Under the pieces are notes generated by a model. The model saw only the letters and a program-made list of their open reading frames with translations, was not told where the DNA came from and did no database searches. From Streptomyces lavendulae subsp. lavendulae (GTDB taxonomy: Bacteria; Actinomycetota; Actinomycetes; Streptomycetales; Streptomycetaceae), in the NCBI RefSeq assembly GCF_002803845.1, contig NZ_CP024985.1:4526001-4590000 (forward strand): a stretch of DNA of 64,000 bases, in the 5' to 3' direction. A program made the position numbers and the translations under genes. Each line of letters opens with the position of its first letter. Positions within the stretch are counted from its first letter, which is position 1. This document shows, one piece after another, positions 55,394 through 63,861 of the stretch.

Positions 55394-55633
55394 ATGATCC
55401 TTCCCGTGCTGATCGTCGTGGCCGTGGTGGGCGGCATCGTCCTGATCAAGAAGCTCTTCGGTGGTGGTGGTTCCGGCGGCAGCGGCAGCGGGGGCGGTTC
55501 CGGCGGCTGGTGGGCGGGCAGCGGCGGGGGCTCCTCCTGCGGCTCGTCCTCGTCGTGCGGCTCCTCGTCCTCCTGCGGTTCGTCGTCCTCGTGCGGGTCG
55601 TCCTGCGGTGGCGGAGGGTGCGGGTCCAGCTGA
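55394..55633 (+). CDS. Membrane-anchored Gly/Ser/Cys-repeat peptide
   Basis: 79 aa. A membrane helix at the N-terminus (ILPVLIVVAVVGGIVLIKKL) leads to Gly-rich linker, WWAG and a tail of SSCGSS repeats with six Cys, ending GGGGCGSS. The Cys spacing of five residues is regular. It could bind metal, form disulfide networks or be a modified peptide. GGGGGCGGG lies upstream of the ATG. Confidence 0.65.
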   Translation: MILPVLIVVAVVGGIVLIKKLFGGGGSGGSGSGGGSGGWWAGSGGGSSCGSSSSCGSSSSCGSSSSCGSSCGGGGCGSS

Positions 55634-55960
55634 CACTGGGAGAGGCCTGCCGGGGCCGCGTGAACAGGTGCTCCGGTGGGGACAACTTCCCTGGTACGTC
55701 TTCTTGTTCGGACCCGCGCTACGGCGTACGGGCGGCATGTTGTTGAACACGTGAACCGACGAGCCCCCGGGGGGATGTAAACCCCGTCAAGTTGGGTAAA
55801 AACGCTGTGAGTGCCGTGCCTTTCATGATTCCCTCGGTTGAGTAGACCAGTCCTCGGACCTCCCTGGACTTCCTGTGGACCCGTGCCGGTGTCCCCCCAC
55901 CCGTTGACTACCGCTGGCGGGCCCCGGCCCATCTCCCTCGCGCGTTTGCGGAGCCGACTC
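55634..55960. other. Gene-free region before the DUF2617 gene
   Basis: 327 bases. A moderately AT-rich patch near 55775-55850 is the likely promoter. No hairpin or RNA gene was recognised. Confidence 0.5.
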
Positions 55961-56488
55961 ATGCTCACGACCCTCCAGACCACCTATACCGACACGCGTG
56001 CCGCCGATCTCGCCTGGGCCCTGGGACGGGAGCGGCTGCCCGCCCTGGCCGTACTGAACCTCCAGCTCGCGGACGCGAAGGTGGAGTTGCGTCTGCTCGG
56101 GGCCTCCCATCAGGTGCTCCTGGAGGAGGGCGAGGTGCTCTGTTCGGAGACGGTCGCCTGCATGCCCGGCAGCAGTACGCCGCTGCCGCTCGGTGTGGCC
56201 AAGCGGGTGGGTGACTGGGAGTACGAGTTCGCCGCGCGCGTGGAGACCCTCTCGCGCGGCTCCTTCGCGGGGCGGGCCCAGGAACTGCTCGCGCTGGTCG
56301 CGGACCACCCGAACGGGCTAGCGGGCACCTTCCCGGGTGACCCGCACGCGTTCACCGCCCTGCTGGCCCAGCGGTACGAGGGTCAGGTGCGCTGGCGGAC
56401 CTGGCACGCGTACCCGCAGGAGGGCCAGCTGGTGGCCACCCGGACCCGGGTCGGCGTGCGCACGGGAGCGGTCGTCGAGAGCGCTTGA
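55961..56488 (+). CDS. DUF2617 family protein
   Basis: 175 aa from the ATG at 55961 (GCGGAG upstream). PLPLGVAKRVGDWEYEFAAR and TWHAYPQEGQLVATRTRV are conserved in actinobacteria. It is soluble and of unknown function. Confidence 0.82.
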   Translation: MLTTLQTTYTDTRAADLAWALGRERLPALAVLNLQLADAKVELRLLGASHQVLLEEGEVLCSETVACMPGSSTPLPLGVAKRVGDWEYEFAARVETLSRGSFAGRAQELLALVADHPNGLAGTFPGDPHAFTALLAQRYEGQVRWRTWHAYPQEGQLVATRTRVGVRTGAVVESA

Positions 56489-56595
56489 GTTGCGGGCCGG
56501 TTGCCTGCTGATTACGCCAACTGGCCTGATCGGTACGCCAGTTGCACCCATGTGGGTGACAGGGTGTGGGTGGGTGGTGACGTACGGTTCGCTGC

Positions 56596-58236
56596 ATGAT
56601 CGACCGTTCCGCCCCGCGCGGGGTGCTCCCGGCGCCGGAGCCGCGGGGCGTGCAGCCCGTCCCGGCCGCCCTGCCCGTACGCCCCCGGACCGGCCGACTC
56701 CTCGTCCTGGCCACCGTGTTCGTGTGCGCCGCCTGCGGGCTCGTGTACGAACTGGAACTGCTCGCCCTCGGCTCGTACCTCATCGGAGATTCCGTCACCC
56801 AGGCGTCGGTGGTGCTGTCCGTCATGGTCTTCGCCATGGGTGTCGGCTCGCTGCTCGCCAAACGGCTCCGACGCCGGCCCGCCTTCGGCTTCGGCGCCAT
56901 CGAGGCCGCGCTCGCCCTGCTCGGCGGCTTCTCGGCGATGACGCTGTACGCGAGCTTCGCCTGGCTGGGGGAGTCGCGGCCGGCCCTCGTCGCCTTCTCC
57001 TTCGCCATCGGGGTGCTCATCGGCGCGGAGATCCCGCTGCTGATGGTCCTCATCCAGCGCGTCCGCAGACAGGACGCCGGCGGGGCCGTCGCCGATCTCT
57101 TCGCCGCCGACTACGTGGGTGCCCTCGTCGGCGGGCTCGCCTTCCCCTTCCTGCTGCTCCCGATGGTCGGGCAGCTCACCGGCGCCCTGCTCACCGGCAC
57201 CGTCAACGCGGTCGCCGGAGGCGGACTCGTCCTGTGGCTGTTCCGCCGCGACCTCAGCCGCCGCTGCCGCTGGCTGCTGATCGCCGCCAACGCGACCGTC
57301 CTCGCCGTCCTCGCCTCCGCGACCCTGCTCGCCGACGACTTCGAACGGGTCGCCCGCACCGCCGTCTACGGCGGGGAGGTCCGCGTCGCCGTCCAGACCG
57401 GCGTGCAGGAACTGGTGCTGACCGGCCCCGCCACCGGCTCCCCGCGCTCCCTCGACCTCTACCTCGACGGCCGGCTCCGGGTCTCCGGCTACGACGAGTA
57501 CCGCTACCACGAGGCCCTGGTCCACCCCGCCATGACCGGCCCGCACGCCCGCGTCCTGGTCCTCGGCGGGGGCGACGGGCTCGCCGCCCGCGAGGTGCTG
57601 CGCTACCGCGACGTCGCCTCCGTCACCGTCGTCGAGCTCGACCCCGGTGTGGTCCGGCTCGCCCGCACCGACCCCATGCTCTCCGCGCTCAACGCCAGGG
57701 CCTACGAGGACCCCCGGCTCGGCGTCGTCACGCAGGACGCCTTCCACTGGCTGCGGGGTCCGGCCGCCCGCGACCGCTTCGACGTCATCGTCTCCGACCT
57801 CCCCGACCCGGGCATCACCCCGAGCACGAAGCTGTACTCGCAGGAGTTCTACGGGCTGGCCGCGCGCGCCCTGAGCCCCGGCGGGCGGCTCGCGGTCCAC
57901 GCGGGGCCCCTGACTACCCGGCCGCGCACCTACTGGACCGTCGAGTCCACCCTGCGGGCGGCCGGGCTGCTCACCACCCCCTACAGCGCGGGCGGCCGCC
58001 TCACCGGCTTCGGCGCCGGCCCCGACCGCACCGCCGGGGTCACCGGCTCGCCCCCGCAGGACTGGGGCTTCGTACTCGCCGCCCGCGAACGGGTCCCCGA
58101 GCTGCGGGTCGACCGGGACACCCCCGCCCTGCACGCCGTGTCCACCCGGGCCCTGCAGGACTCCGCCCGGGACGCGGCCCGGACCCGGCCGGCCGGGCTC
58201 CCGCCCTCGACGCTCCCGCACCCGCGCTACTCCTGA
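56596..58236 (+). CDS. Membrane spermidine synthase-like protein
   Basis: 546 aa. About seven membrane helices (35-240) precede a spermidine synthase-type methyltransferase fold with VLVLGGGDGLAAREVL, VTVVELDPGVVRLA and SDLPDPGITPSTKLYSQEFY. The catalytic Asp position is kept, but these membrane forms are not proven polyamine synthases. Confidence 0.88.
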   Translation: MIDRSAPRGVLPAPEPRGVQPVPAALPVRPRTGRLLVLATVFVCAACGLVYELELLALGSYLIGDSVTQASVVLSVMVFAMGVGSLLAKRLRRRPAFGFGAIEAALALLGGFSAMTLYASFAWLGESRPALVAFSFAIGVLIGAEIPLLMVLIQRVRRQDAGGAVADLFAADYVGALVGGLAFPFLLLPMVGQLTGALLTGTVNAVAGGGLVLWLFRRDLSRRCRWLLIAANATVLAVLASATLLADDFERVARTAVYGGEVRVAVQTGVQELVLTGPATGSPRSLDLYLDGRLRVSGYDEYRYHEALVHPAMTGPHARVLVLGGGDGLAAREVLRYRDVASVTVVELDPGVVRLARTDPMLSALNARAYEDPRLGVVTQDAFHWLRGPAARDRFDVIVSDLPDPGITPSTKLYSQEFYGLAARALSPGGRLAVHAGPLTTRPRTYWTVESTLRAAGLLTTPYSAGGRLTGFGAGPDRTAGVTGSPPQDWGFVLAARERVPELRVDRDTPALHAVSTRALQDSARDAARTRPAGLPPSTLPHPRYS

Positions 58237-58307
58237 TCCCGGGCCGCCGGGGAACGGGACTGTCGTGTCCGTGTGCACGGAGGGGTCACCTCGGTAGGCT
58301 CGACCAC

Positions 58308-59213
58308 ATGGAGCATCAGGTGTTCGTTCCGGTACCGGCAGACGATCTCCGCGCCCTGCTGCGCGATCCCGCCCGGGTGGCCCGCTGCGTCCCAGGGCTC
58401 CAGCAGGACGCCGACACGGCGGCCGGGCCGCTCGCGGGGCGGCTGCGGGTGCGGGTCGGCGGGAGCACGGTGACCTACCGGGGCGCCCTGTCCCTCACCG
58501 AGCCGGAGCCCGGCCGCTTCGCCGCCGCGGGCGAGGGCGCCGAGGTGCGCGGGAGCGGCACCGTCAAGCTGGACCTCGGGCTGCGGCTGATCCCGCACGA
58601 GGGCGGTACCCGGCTGGAGTTCACCGTGGAGGCCACCGCCGACGGGCGCGCCGCGGGCTTCGAGCCCGAGGCCACCGCCACCGCCGCCGGCCGGCTCCTC
58701 GACCGGCTCGCCGGGAACCTCGCCGCGGCCGCCGGACCGGAACGCGACGCCCGGCCCCGGCCGCAGGACCCGGTGGCGGACGCGGAGGAGCGGGCAGAGG
58801 CCGGAGGGGCCGATGGGGCGGACGGAGCCGCGGGGAGTGCTGGGGAGGGCGGGCCCGGGACCGGTGCGTCCGTGTTCGAGACCGAGGTGCCGCCCCCGTC
58901 CCTGGACCCCTTCGCGGGAGCCGACTTCGCGGAGGCGGCCGAGTCGCCGGGACCCGCTGGGGCCGACCCCGCGTCCACCAGTGCCCCGGGCGGCTCCGCC
59001 CGCCCCCCGGCCGAGGCCGCCCACGCCCGCCGCACGATGATCGGCCGCAGCGCCGAGGAGGTCGACCACGCGCCCCCGCGCGGCCGTTACGCCCCCGTAC
59101 CGGCCCCCTCCACCGTCGGCGCGGGAGCCGGCATGCGCTGGGTCGCCCCGGCCGCGGCCCTCGCCCTGGCCTCGGCCGTCGTCGTCGGAAGGGTGTTGCG
59201 CCGCCGCCGCTGA
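58308..59213 (+). CDS. SRPBCC (CoxG-like) protein with C-terminal membrane anchor
   Basis: 301 aa from the ATG at 58308. SRPBCC fold at 1-145 (FVPVPADDLRALLRDPARVA, GTRLEFTVEATADGRAAGFE). A disordered Gly/Ala/Pro-rich stretch and a terminal helix with RVLRRRR follow. CoxG-like proteins aid CO dehydrogenase, but no cox genes are near, so lipid or small-ligand binding is all that can be said. Confidence 0.8.
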   Translation: MEHQVFVPVPADDLRALLRDPARVARCVPGLQQDADTAAGPLAGRLRVRVGGSTVTYRGALSLTEPEPGRFAAAGEGAEVRGSGTVKLDLGLRLIPHEGGTRLEFTVEATADGRAAGFEPEATATAAGRLLDRLAGNLAAAAGPERDARPRPQDPVADAEERAEAGGADGADGAAGSAGEGGPGTGASVFETEVPPPSLDPFAGADFAEAAESPGPAGADPASTSAPGGSARPPAEAAHARRTMIGRSAEEVDHAPPRGRYAPVPAPSTVGAGAGMRWVAPAAALALASAVVVGRVLRRRR

Positions 59214-59232
59214 CGGGCCGTAGGGTCGCCGT

Positions 59233-60021
59233 ATGAGTACGCGACTGAGCGCCGGCGGCGCCGACATCACCATCGACCGGGAGAACGGCTGCCGGATCAG
59301 CAGTCTGCGCGTCGACGGCACCGAGCTGCTGCGCCAGGGCCCGCACTTCGGGTCCTTCCCCATGGTCCCCTGGTGCGGCCGGACGGCGGACGGACGGTTC
59401 CACGACGGCGCGGCCGTCCACCGGCTGCCCCTGAACCATCCCCCGCACGCCATCCACGGCTTCGGCCGCGACGCCTCCTGGAAGCCCGCCGGGGTGAGCG
59501 CCACCCGGGCCGCCTTCGTCTACGACCTCACCGACCCGTGGCCGTACGCGGGCCGGGTGACCCAGGTCTTCGAGCTCACCGAGGACGCGCTCACGCTGAC
59601 CATGGGCGTGGAGACGTACCAGGACTCCTTCCCGGCGCAGGCGGGCTGGCACCCCTGGTTCCAGCGCGTCCTCACCCCCGGCGGGCCCGAGGCGCAGATC
59701 GCCTTCGACCCCGCCTGGCAGGAGGAGCGCGGCGAGGACCACATCCCGACCGGCCGCCGCACCGCCCCGAAGCCGGGCCCCTGGGACGACTGCTTCGGCA
59801 TGCCCGAGGGCGTCGACGTCACCCTCACGTGGCCCGGTCAGCTGGAGCTGAAGGTCACCAGCCGGGCCGAATGGGTGGTGGTCTACGACGAGCAGCCCGA
59901 GGCCGTCTGCGTCGAGCCCCAGTCCGGACCGCCGAACGGCCTGAACAGCCTCCCGCAGCTGGTCACCCCCGTCGATCCGCTGGAGATCTCCAGCACCTGG
60001 ACCTGGCGGCGGCTCCCGTAG
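59233..60021 (+). CDS. Aldose 1-epimerase family protein
   Basis: 262 aa. Galactose-mutarotase-like barrel: GSFPMVPWCGRTADGRF, then the catalytic-type His pair in PHAIHGFGRDASW and GWHPWF, with the C-terminal CVEPQSGPPNGLN carrying the Glu. Ring-opening epimerisation of an aldose is the family reaction; the sugar is unknown. Confidence 0.88.
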   Translation: MSTRLSAGGADITIDRENGCRISSLRVDGTELLRQGPHFGSFPMVPWCGRTADGRFHDGAAVHRLPLNHPPHAIHGFGRDASWKPAGVSATRAAFVYDLTDPWPYAGRVTQVFELTEDALTLTMGVETYQDSFPAQAGWHPWFQRVLTPGGPEAQIAFDPAWQEERGEDHIPTGRRTAPKPGPWDDCFGMPEGVDVTLTWPGQLELKVTSRAEWVVVYDEQPEAVCVEPQSGPPNGLNSLPQLVTPVDPLEISSTWTWRRLP

Positions 60022-60042
60022 GGCGCAATTAAGCTCGGGGGC

Positions 60043-60582
60043 ATGACTGACGTACGCGATGCGCTTCTGCAGCAGATCAAGGACAAGGCCGTCGTGCACG
60101 GCAAGGTGACCCTCTCCTCCGGCAAGGAGGCCGACTACTACATCGACCTGCGCCGGATCACCCTCGACGGCGAGGCGGCCCCGATGGTCGGGCAGGTCAT
60201 GCTCGACCTCACCGCCGACCTCGACTTCGACTGCGTCGGCGGCCTCACCCTGGGCGCCGACCCGGTGGCCACCTCGATGCTCCACGCCTCCGCCGCCCGC
60301 GGCGCGCGCCTCGACGCCTTCGTCGTCCGCAAGGCGCAGAAGGCCCACGGCATGCAGCGCCGCATCGAGGGCACCGACGTCAAGGGCAAGCGCTGCCTGG
60401 TCGTCGAGGACACCTCGACCACCGGCGGCTCCCCGCTGACCGCCGTCGAGGCGGTCCGCGAGGCCGGCGGCGAGGTCGTCGCCGTCGCGACCATCGTGGA
60501 CCGGGGTGCGGCCGACGCCATCGCCGCGGCCGGGCTGCCGTACCTGACCGGCTACCGGCTGGGCGACCTGGGTCTTTCCTGA
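60043..60582 (+). CDS. pyrE: Orotate phosphoribosyltransferase
   Basis: 179 aa. VTLSSGKEADYYIDLRRITL, VVRKAQKAHGMQRRIEG and the PRPP motif CLVVEDTSTTGGSPL. It makes OMP from orotate and PRPP in pyrimidine synthesis. Confidence 0.97.
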   Translation: MTDVRDALLQQIKDKAVVHGKVTLSSGKEADYYIDLRRITLDGEAAPMVGQVMLDLTADLDFDCVGGLTLGADPVATSMLHASAARGARLDAFVVRKAQKAHGMQRRIEGTDVKGKRCLVVEDTSTTGGSPLTAVEAVREAGGEVVAVATIVDRGAADAIAAAGLPYLTGYRLGDLGLS

Positions 60583-60681
60583 CCCCGGCCCGGCTCGGGC
60601 CCCGCTCGTGGGGACGGTGTGCGACGACTCGTGACGAAGGTCCCGAAGTGTCGCCGAGCCGGTCCTGACCTGCCCTTTTCG

Positions 60682-60721
60682 GAGCGTGCGGAGTGTTTCA
60701 CGTGAAACACTCCGCACGCTC
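60682..60721. other. parS site inside a 40-bp perfect palindrome
   Basis: The core TGTTTCACGTGAAACA (60694-60709) is the universal ParB-binding site. The symmetry extends exactly to 60682 and 60721, far beyond the ParB core. It sits between pyrE and fba, where it might also act as terminator. parS sites cluster near oriC in Streptomyces. Confidence 0.97.
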
Positions 60722-60851
60722 TGGGCTCCGTCGGGTGGTGAGGGGGGTGGAGTGTCGCGCCGAGTCTGGAAAGATAGGCGCGACGATGACGTCGCCCCCA
60801 GGTCAGGGCCCGCAATCAGCACCCTTCCCCGCACAACCAAGGAGCGGACAG

Positions 60852-61874
60852 ATGCCCATCGCAACCCCCGAGATCTACAACGAGATGCTCGACCGGGCGA
60901 AGGCAGGCAAGTTCGCCTACCCGGCCATCAACGTGACCTCGACCCAGACCCTGCACGCCGCGCTGCGCGGCTTCGCGGAGGCCGAGAGCGACGGCATCAT
61001 CCAGATCTCCACCGGCGGTGCCGAGTTCCTGGGTGGCCAGTACAACAAGGACATGGTCACCGGCGCCGTCGCCCTGGCCGAGTTCGCGCACGTCGTCGCC
61101 GCCAAGTACGACGTGACGGTCGCGCTGCACACCGACCACTGCCCCAAGGACAAGCTGGACGGCTACGTACGTCCGCTCCTGGAGGTCTCCGCCGAGCGCG
61201 TGGCCCGTGGTCTGAACCCGCTCTTCCAGTCGCACATGTGGGACGGCTCCGCCGAGACCCTGTCCGACAACCTGGCCATCGCCCAGGAGCTGCTCGCCAA
61301 GGCCGCCGCCGCGAAGATCATCCTTGAGGTCGAGATCACCCCGACCGGTGGCGAGGAGGACGGCGTCAGCCACGAGATCAACGACGAGCTGTACACCACC
61401 GTCGAGGACGCGCTGCGCACCGCCGAGGCCCTGGGCCTGGGCGAGAAGGGCCGCTACCTGCTGGCCGCCTCCTTCGGCAACGTGCACGGCGTCTACAAGC
61501 CGGGCAACGTCGTCCTGCGCCCCGAGCTCCTCAAGGACCTCCAGGCCGGCGTCGGCGAGAAGTACGGCAAGGCCTCGCCGTTCGACTTCGTCTTCCACGG
61601 CGGTTCGGGCTCCACGGCCGAGGAGATCGCCACCGCGCTGGAGAACGGCGTCGTGAAGATGAACCTCGACACCGACACCCAGTACGCCTTCACCCGCCCG
61701 GTCGCGGACCACATGTTCCGCAACTACGACGGTGTCCTGAAGGTCGACGGCGAGGTCGGCACGAAGTCCACCTACGACCCGCGCACCTGGGGCAAGCTGG
61801 CCGAGGCCGGCATGGCCAAGCGCGTCGCCGAGGCCTGTGCCAACCTGCGCTCCGCCGGTACCAAGCTGAAGTAG
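60852..61874 (+). CDS. fba: Class II fructose-bisphosphate aldolase
   Basis: 340 aa from the ATG at 60852, with AAGGAGCGG upstream; the earlier in-frame ATG lies in the parS palindrome. Zinc-binding HTDHCPKD, EVEITPTGGEEDG, VHGVYKPGNV and HGGSGSTAEEIA are the family blocks. Glycolysis and gluconeogenesis. Confidence 0.98.
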   Translation: MPIATPEIYNEMLDRAKAGKFAYPAINVTSTQTLHAALRGFAEAESDGIIQISTGGAEFLGGQYNKDMVTGAVALAEFAHVVAAKYDVTVALHTDHCPKDKLDGYVRPLLEVSAERVARGLNPLFQSHMWDGSAETLSDNLAIAQELLAKAAAAKIILEVEITPTGGEEDGVSHEINDELYTTVEDALRTAEALGLGEKGRYLLAASFGNVHGVYKPGNVVLRPELLKDLQAGVGEKYGKASPFDFVFHGGSGSTAEEIATALENGVVKMNLDTDTQYAFTRPVADHMFRNYDGVLKVDGEVGTKSTYDPRTWGKLAEAGMAKRVAEACANLRSAGTKLK

Positions 61875-61895
61875 GCGCTCAGCACCGAGGACCCG

Positions 61896-61936
61896 AAGGG
61901 GGTCCGCCGGTCCGCAACGGACCGGAGGACCCCCTT
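61896..61936 (+). terminator. Terminator of fba
   Basis: Arms of 19 bases (one mismatch) at 61896-61914 and 61918-61936 around CAA, followed by TT. Confidence 0.88.
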
Positions 61937-62048
61937 TGTCGTGCCCGGGGGCCGGAATCCTCACCTCCGCCTTGTTTCGCTGCCCTTTCGGGCAGGGTGG
62001 GAAGCCGGATGCCCGGCAATCTGACGCAGGGGGACCGGTTCGGTGGAC

Positions 62049-62080
62049 TTGTGGCCACACGATGGTGTGGAATCTAGACA
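62049..62080 (+). promoter_or_regulatory. Candidate promoter with inverted repeat before the TetR gene
   Basis: TTGTGG (62049-62054) and TCTAGA (62073-62078) are 18 bases apart. CCACAC-GATG-GTGTGG lies exactly between them, a likely autoregulatory operator. Confidence 0.45.
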
Positions 62081-62137
62081 TAAAAACGTACCCGTGAGGA
62101 TGTAAAGCCGGCGGGCCAGGAGAAGGCGACGCCAGAC

Positions 62138-62923
62138 ATGAGGACAGAGCGACCCCAGGTGAAGCAGGACCGGGCGGTGCGCACGCGCCGGGCGATCCTG
62201 GAGGCGGCGGCCGAGGTCTTCGAGGAGCACGGCTACGACGCCGCCAAGCTCTCGGACATCGTCAACATCGCGAAGGTCACCAAGGGCGCCCTCTACTTCC
62301 ACTTCGACTCCAAGGAAGGCCTCGCCCAGGCCGTCATCGACGCGCAGAACGCCTCGCAGCCCCCGATGCGGCCGCAGCCGTACAAGGCGCAGGAGTTCGT
62401 GGACATCGGCATGGTCTTCTCGCACCGGCTGCGGCACGAGACGCTGATGCGGGCGAGCGCCCGGCTGTCCCTGGAGCACGCCGCCCGCCAGACGCTCGAC
62501 CGGGCCGCCCCCTACCAGGCCTGGATCGACCAGCACGTGTCCGTGCTGGAAGAGGCGAAGGCGCGGGGCGAGCTGCTGCCCAACGTGGACACGCTGGTGC
62601 CGTCGCGGCTGATCGTGGGCGCGTACGCGGGGCTCAACACCATGTCCCAGATGCTGCGCCTGGACCTGGACGCGCAGGTGTCGGAGCTGTACACGCACGT
62701 GATGCCGAACGTGGTGGTGCCGGCCGTGGCGATCCGGCTGGACACCCGGCCGGGGCGGGGTGCGCGGGTCCTGTTCGGGCCGGACGGCGTCCACGCGTGC
62801 CGGACCGGCTGCGCGGCCGGGGTGGACCCGGGCGAGGGCCCCGGCGAGGGCTCGGGCGAGGACCCCGGTGAGGACCCGGACGAGGGCCCGGGCGAGGATC
62901 GGGGTGGGAGGGCCTCCGGCTGA
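62138..62923 (+). CDS. TetR-family regulator, gamma-butyrolactone-receptor-like
   Basis: 261 aa. N-terminal helix-turn-helix (RRAILEAAAEVFEEHGYDAAKLSDIVNIAKVTKGALYFHF) matches ArpA/ScbR-type receptors closely. The ligand domain contains LRASARLSLEHAARQTLD-like helices (here MRASARLSLEHAARQTL). The C-terminus has an added Gly/Glu/Asp/Pro repeat. No butyrolactone synthase is nearby, so it may be an orphan pseudo-receptor. Confidence 0.85.
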   Translation: MRTERPQVKQDRAVRTRRAILEAAAEVFEEHGYDAAKLSDIVNIAKVTKGALYFHFDSKEGLAQAVIDAQNASQPPMRPQPYKAQEFVDIGMVFSHRLRHETLMRASARLSLEHAARQTLDRAAPYQAWIDQHVSVLEEAKARGELLPNVDTLVPSRLIVGAYAGLNTMSQMLRLDLDAQVSELYTHVMPNVVVPAVAIRLDTRPGRGARVLFGPDGVHACRTGCAAGVDPGEGPGEGSGEDPGEDPDEGPGEDRGGRASG

Positions 62924-63008
62924 CGGGACCGCGTTCGTTCGTACCTCCGCTTCCCAAGAAGATCCTTCCGGGTATTATTTTTTGTGCCGCCTGCCCAGGG
63001 AGAACACT

Positions 63009-63728
63009 GTGGACATTGAGGTACTCGGCCCCCCTCGGGTCACCGAGAACGGTGTGCCCATCACGGCCCCCACACCGGAGTCCCGGCACGTCCTCGCGGT
63101 CCTCGCGGCCTGTCCCGACCGGGTCGTACCGGTCTCCGTGCTCGCCGGCGAACTCGCCGGCCGCGTCCCGCCCGAGCACACCCGGGAGGTTCTGCACACC
63201 GCCGTGCGCCGCCTGCGCGAGCGGATCGCCGAGGCGCTGGGCCCGTCCTCGGTACGCACTCCCGAAACCGTGCTCTCGGCACGTCCCGGCGGGTATCTTC
63301 TCGACACCGGCGGAGGCCGCTGCGACGTCCGGGAGTTCGAGCGCGAGGCCGGAGCCGGCTACCGGGCCCTGGGACGCGGCGATGCCGCCCGGGCCGCCGC
63401 CCGGCTCCGCGGCGCCCTGGACCTGTGGACCGGCCCCGCCCTGGACGGGATCGCGGCCGGCACCTGGCTCCGCGGGCGCATCGCCGTGCTCGACGCGGAC
63501 CGTCTCTCCGTACTCGGCCAGTGGGTCGAAGCGGAACTCGCGCTCGGCCGCCACCGCGAACTGCGCCTGGCCCTGGCCGGTCTGCGCGGTGCCGGGGCGG
63601 GGCGCCCCGGCGGCGCCTACCTGGCCGCCCTGCGCCGGGCCGAGGAACGCGCCCTGACCCCACGCCCCGCTCCGGCGGGCCCGGCCCTGGGCCCCCTCCC
63701 GGCCCTGGCCTGCGCCACCCGTCCCTGA
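63009..63728 (+). CDS. SARP-like regulator (winged helix plus BTAD)
   Basis: 239 aa from the GTG at 63009. The OmpR-like N-terminal domain (MDIEVLGPPRVTENGVPITA to LHTAVRRLRERIAEALG) and the BTAD region (CDVREFEREAGAGYRALGRG, LRGALDLWTGPALDGI) are the SARP layout. SARPs activate antibiotic clusters. The close TetR gene may control it, as in other regulator pairs. Confidence 0.82.
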   Translation: MDIEVLGPPRVTENGVPITAPTPESRHVLAVLAACPDRVVPVSVLAGELAGRVPPEHTREVLHTAVRRLRERIAEALGPSSVRTPETVLSARPGGYLLDTGGGRCDVREFEREAGAGYRALGRGDAARAAARLRGALDLWTGPALDGIAAGTWLRGRIAVLDADRLSVLGQWVEAELALGRHRELRLALAGLRGAGAGRPGGAYLAALRRAEERALTPRPAPAGPALGPLPALACATRP

Positions 63729-63788
63729 CGGCCCGGCCCCCGCCCCGGCCGCGGCGCCCGGCCGGTCCGGTGCCGCCGCGCGCCCTGC

Positions 63789-63818
63789 TTGACCCCTCGC
63801 CGCACGGAACCTAGGTTC
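63789..63818 (+). promoter_or_regulatory. Vegetative-type promoter with palindromic -10 region
   Basis: TTGACC at 63789-63794 and TAGGTT at 63812-63817 are 17 bases apart. The perfect palindrome GAACCTAGGTTC (63807-63818) covers the -10, a natural repressor site. Confidence 0.6.
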
Positions 63819-63861
63819 GGAACCCGGGCAGAAAACAGCTGGTCGGACGGGGGATGGCTGG

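Noticed and set aside
55741..55765. Second parS-like site (CACGTGAACC)
   Set aside because: Only the central CACGTGAA matches; the flanking symmetry of a ParB site is missing.
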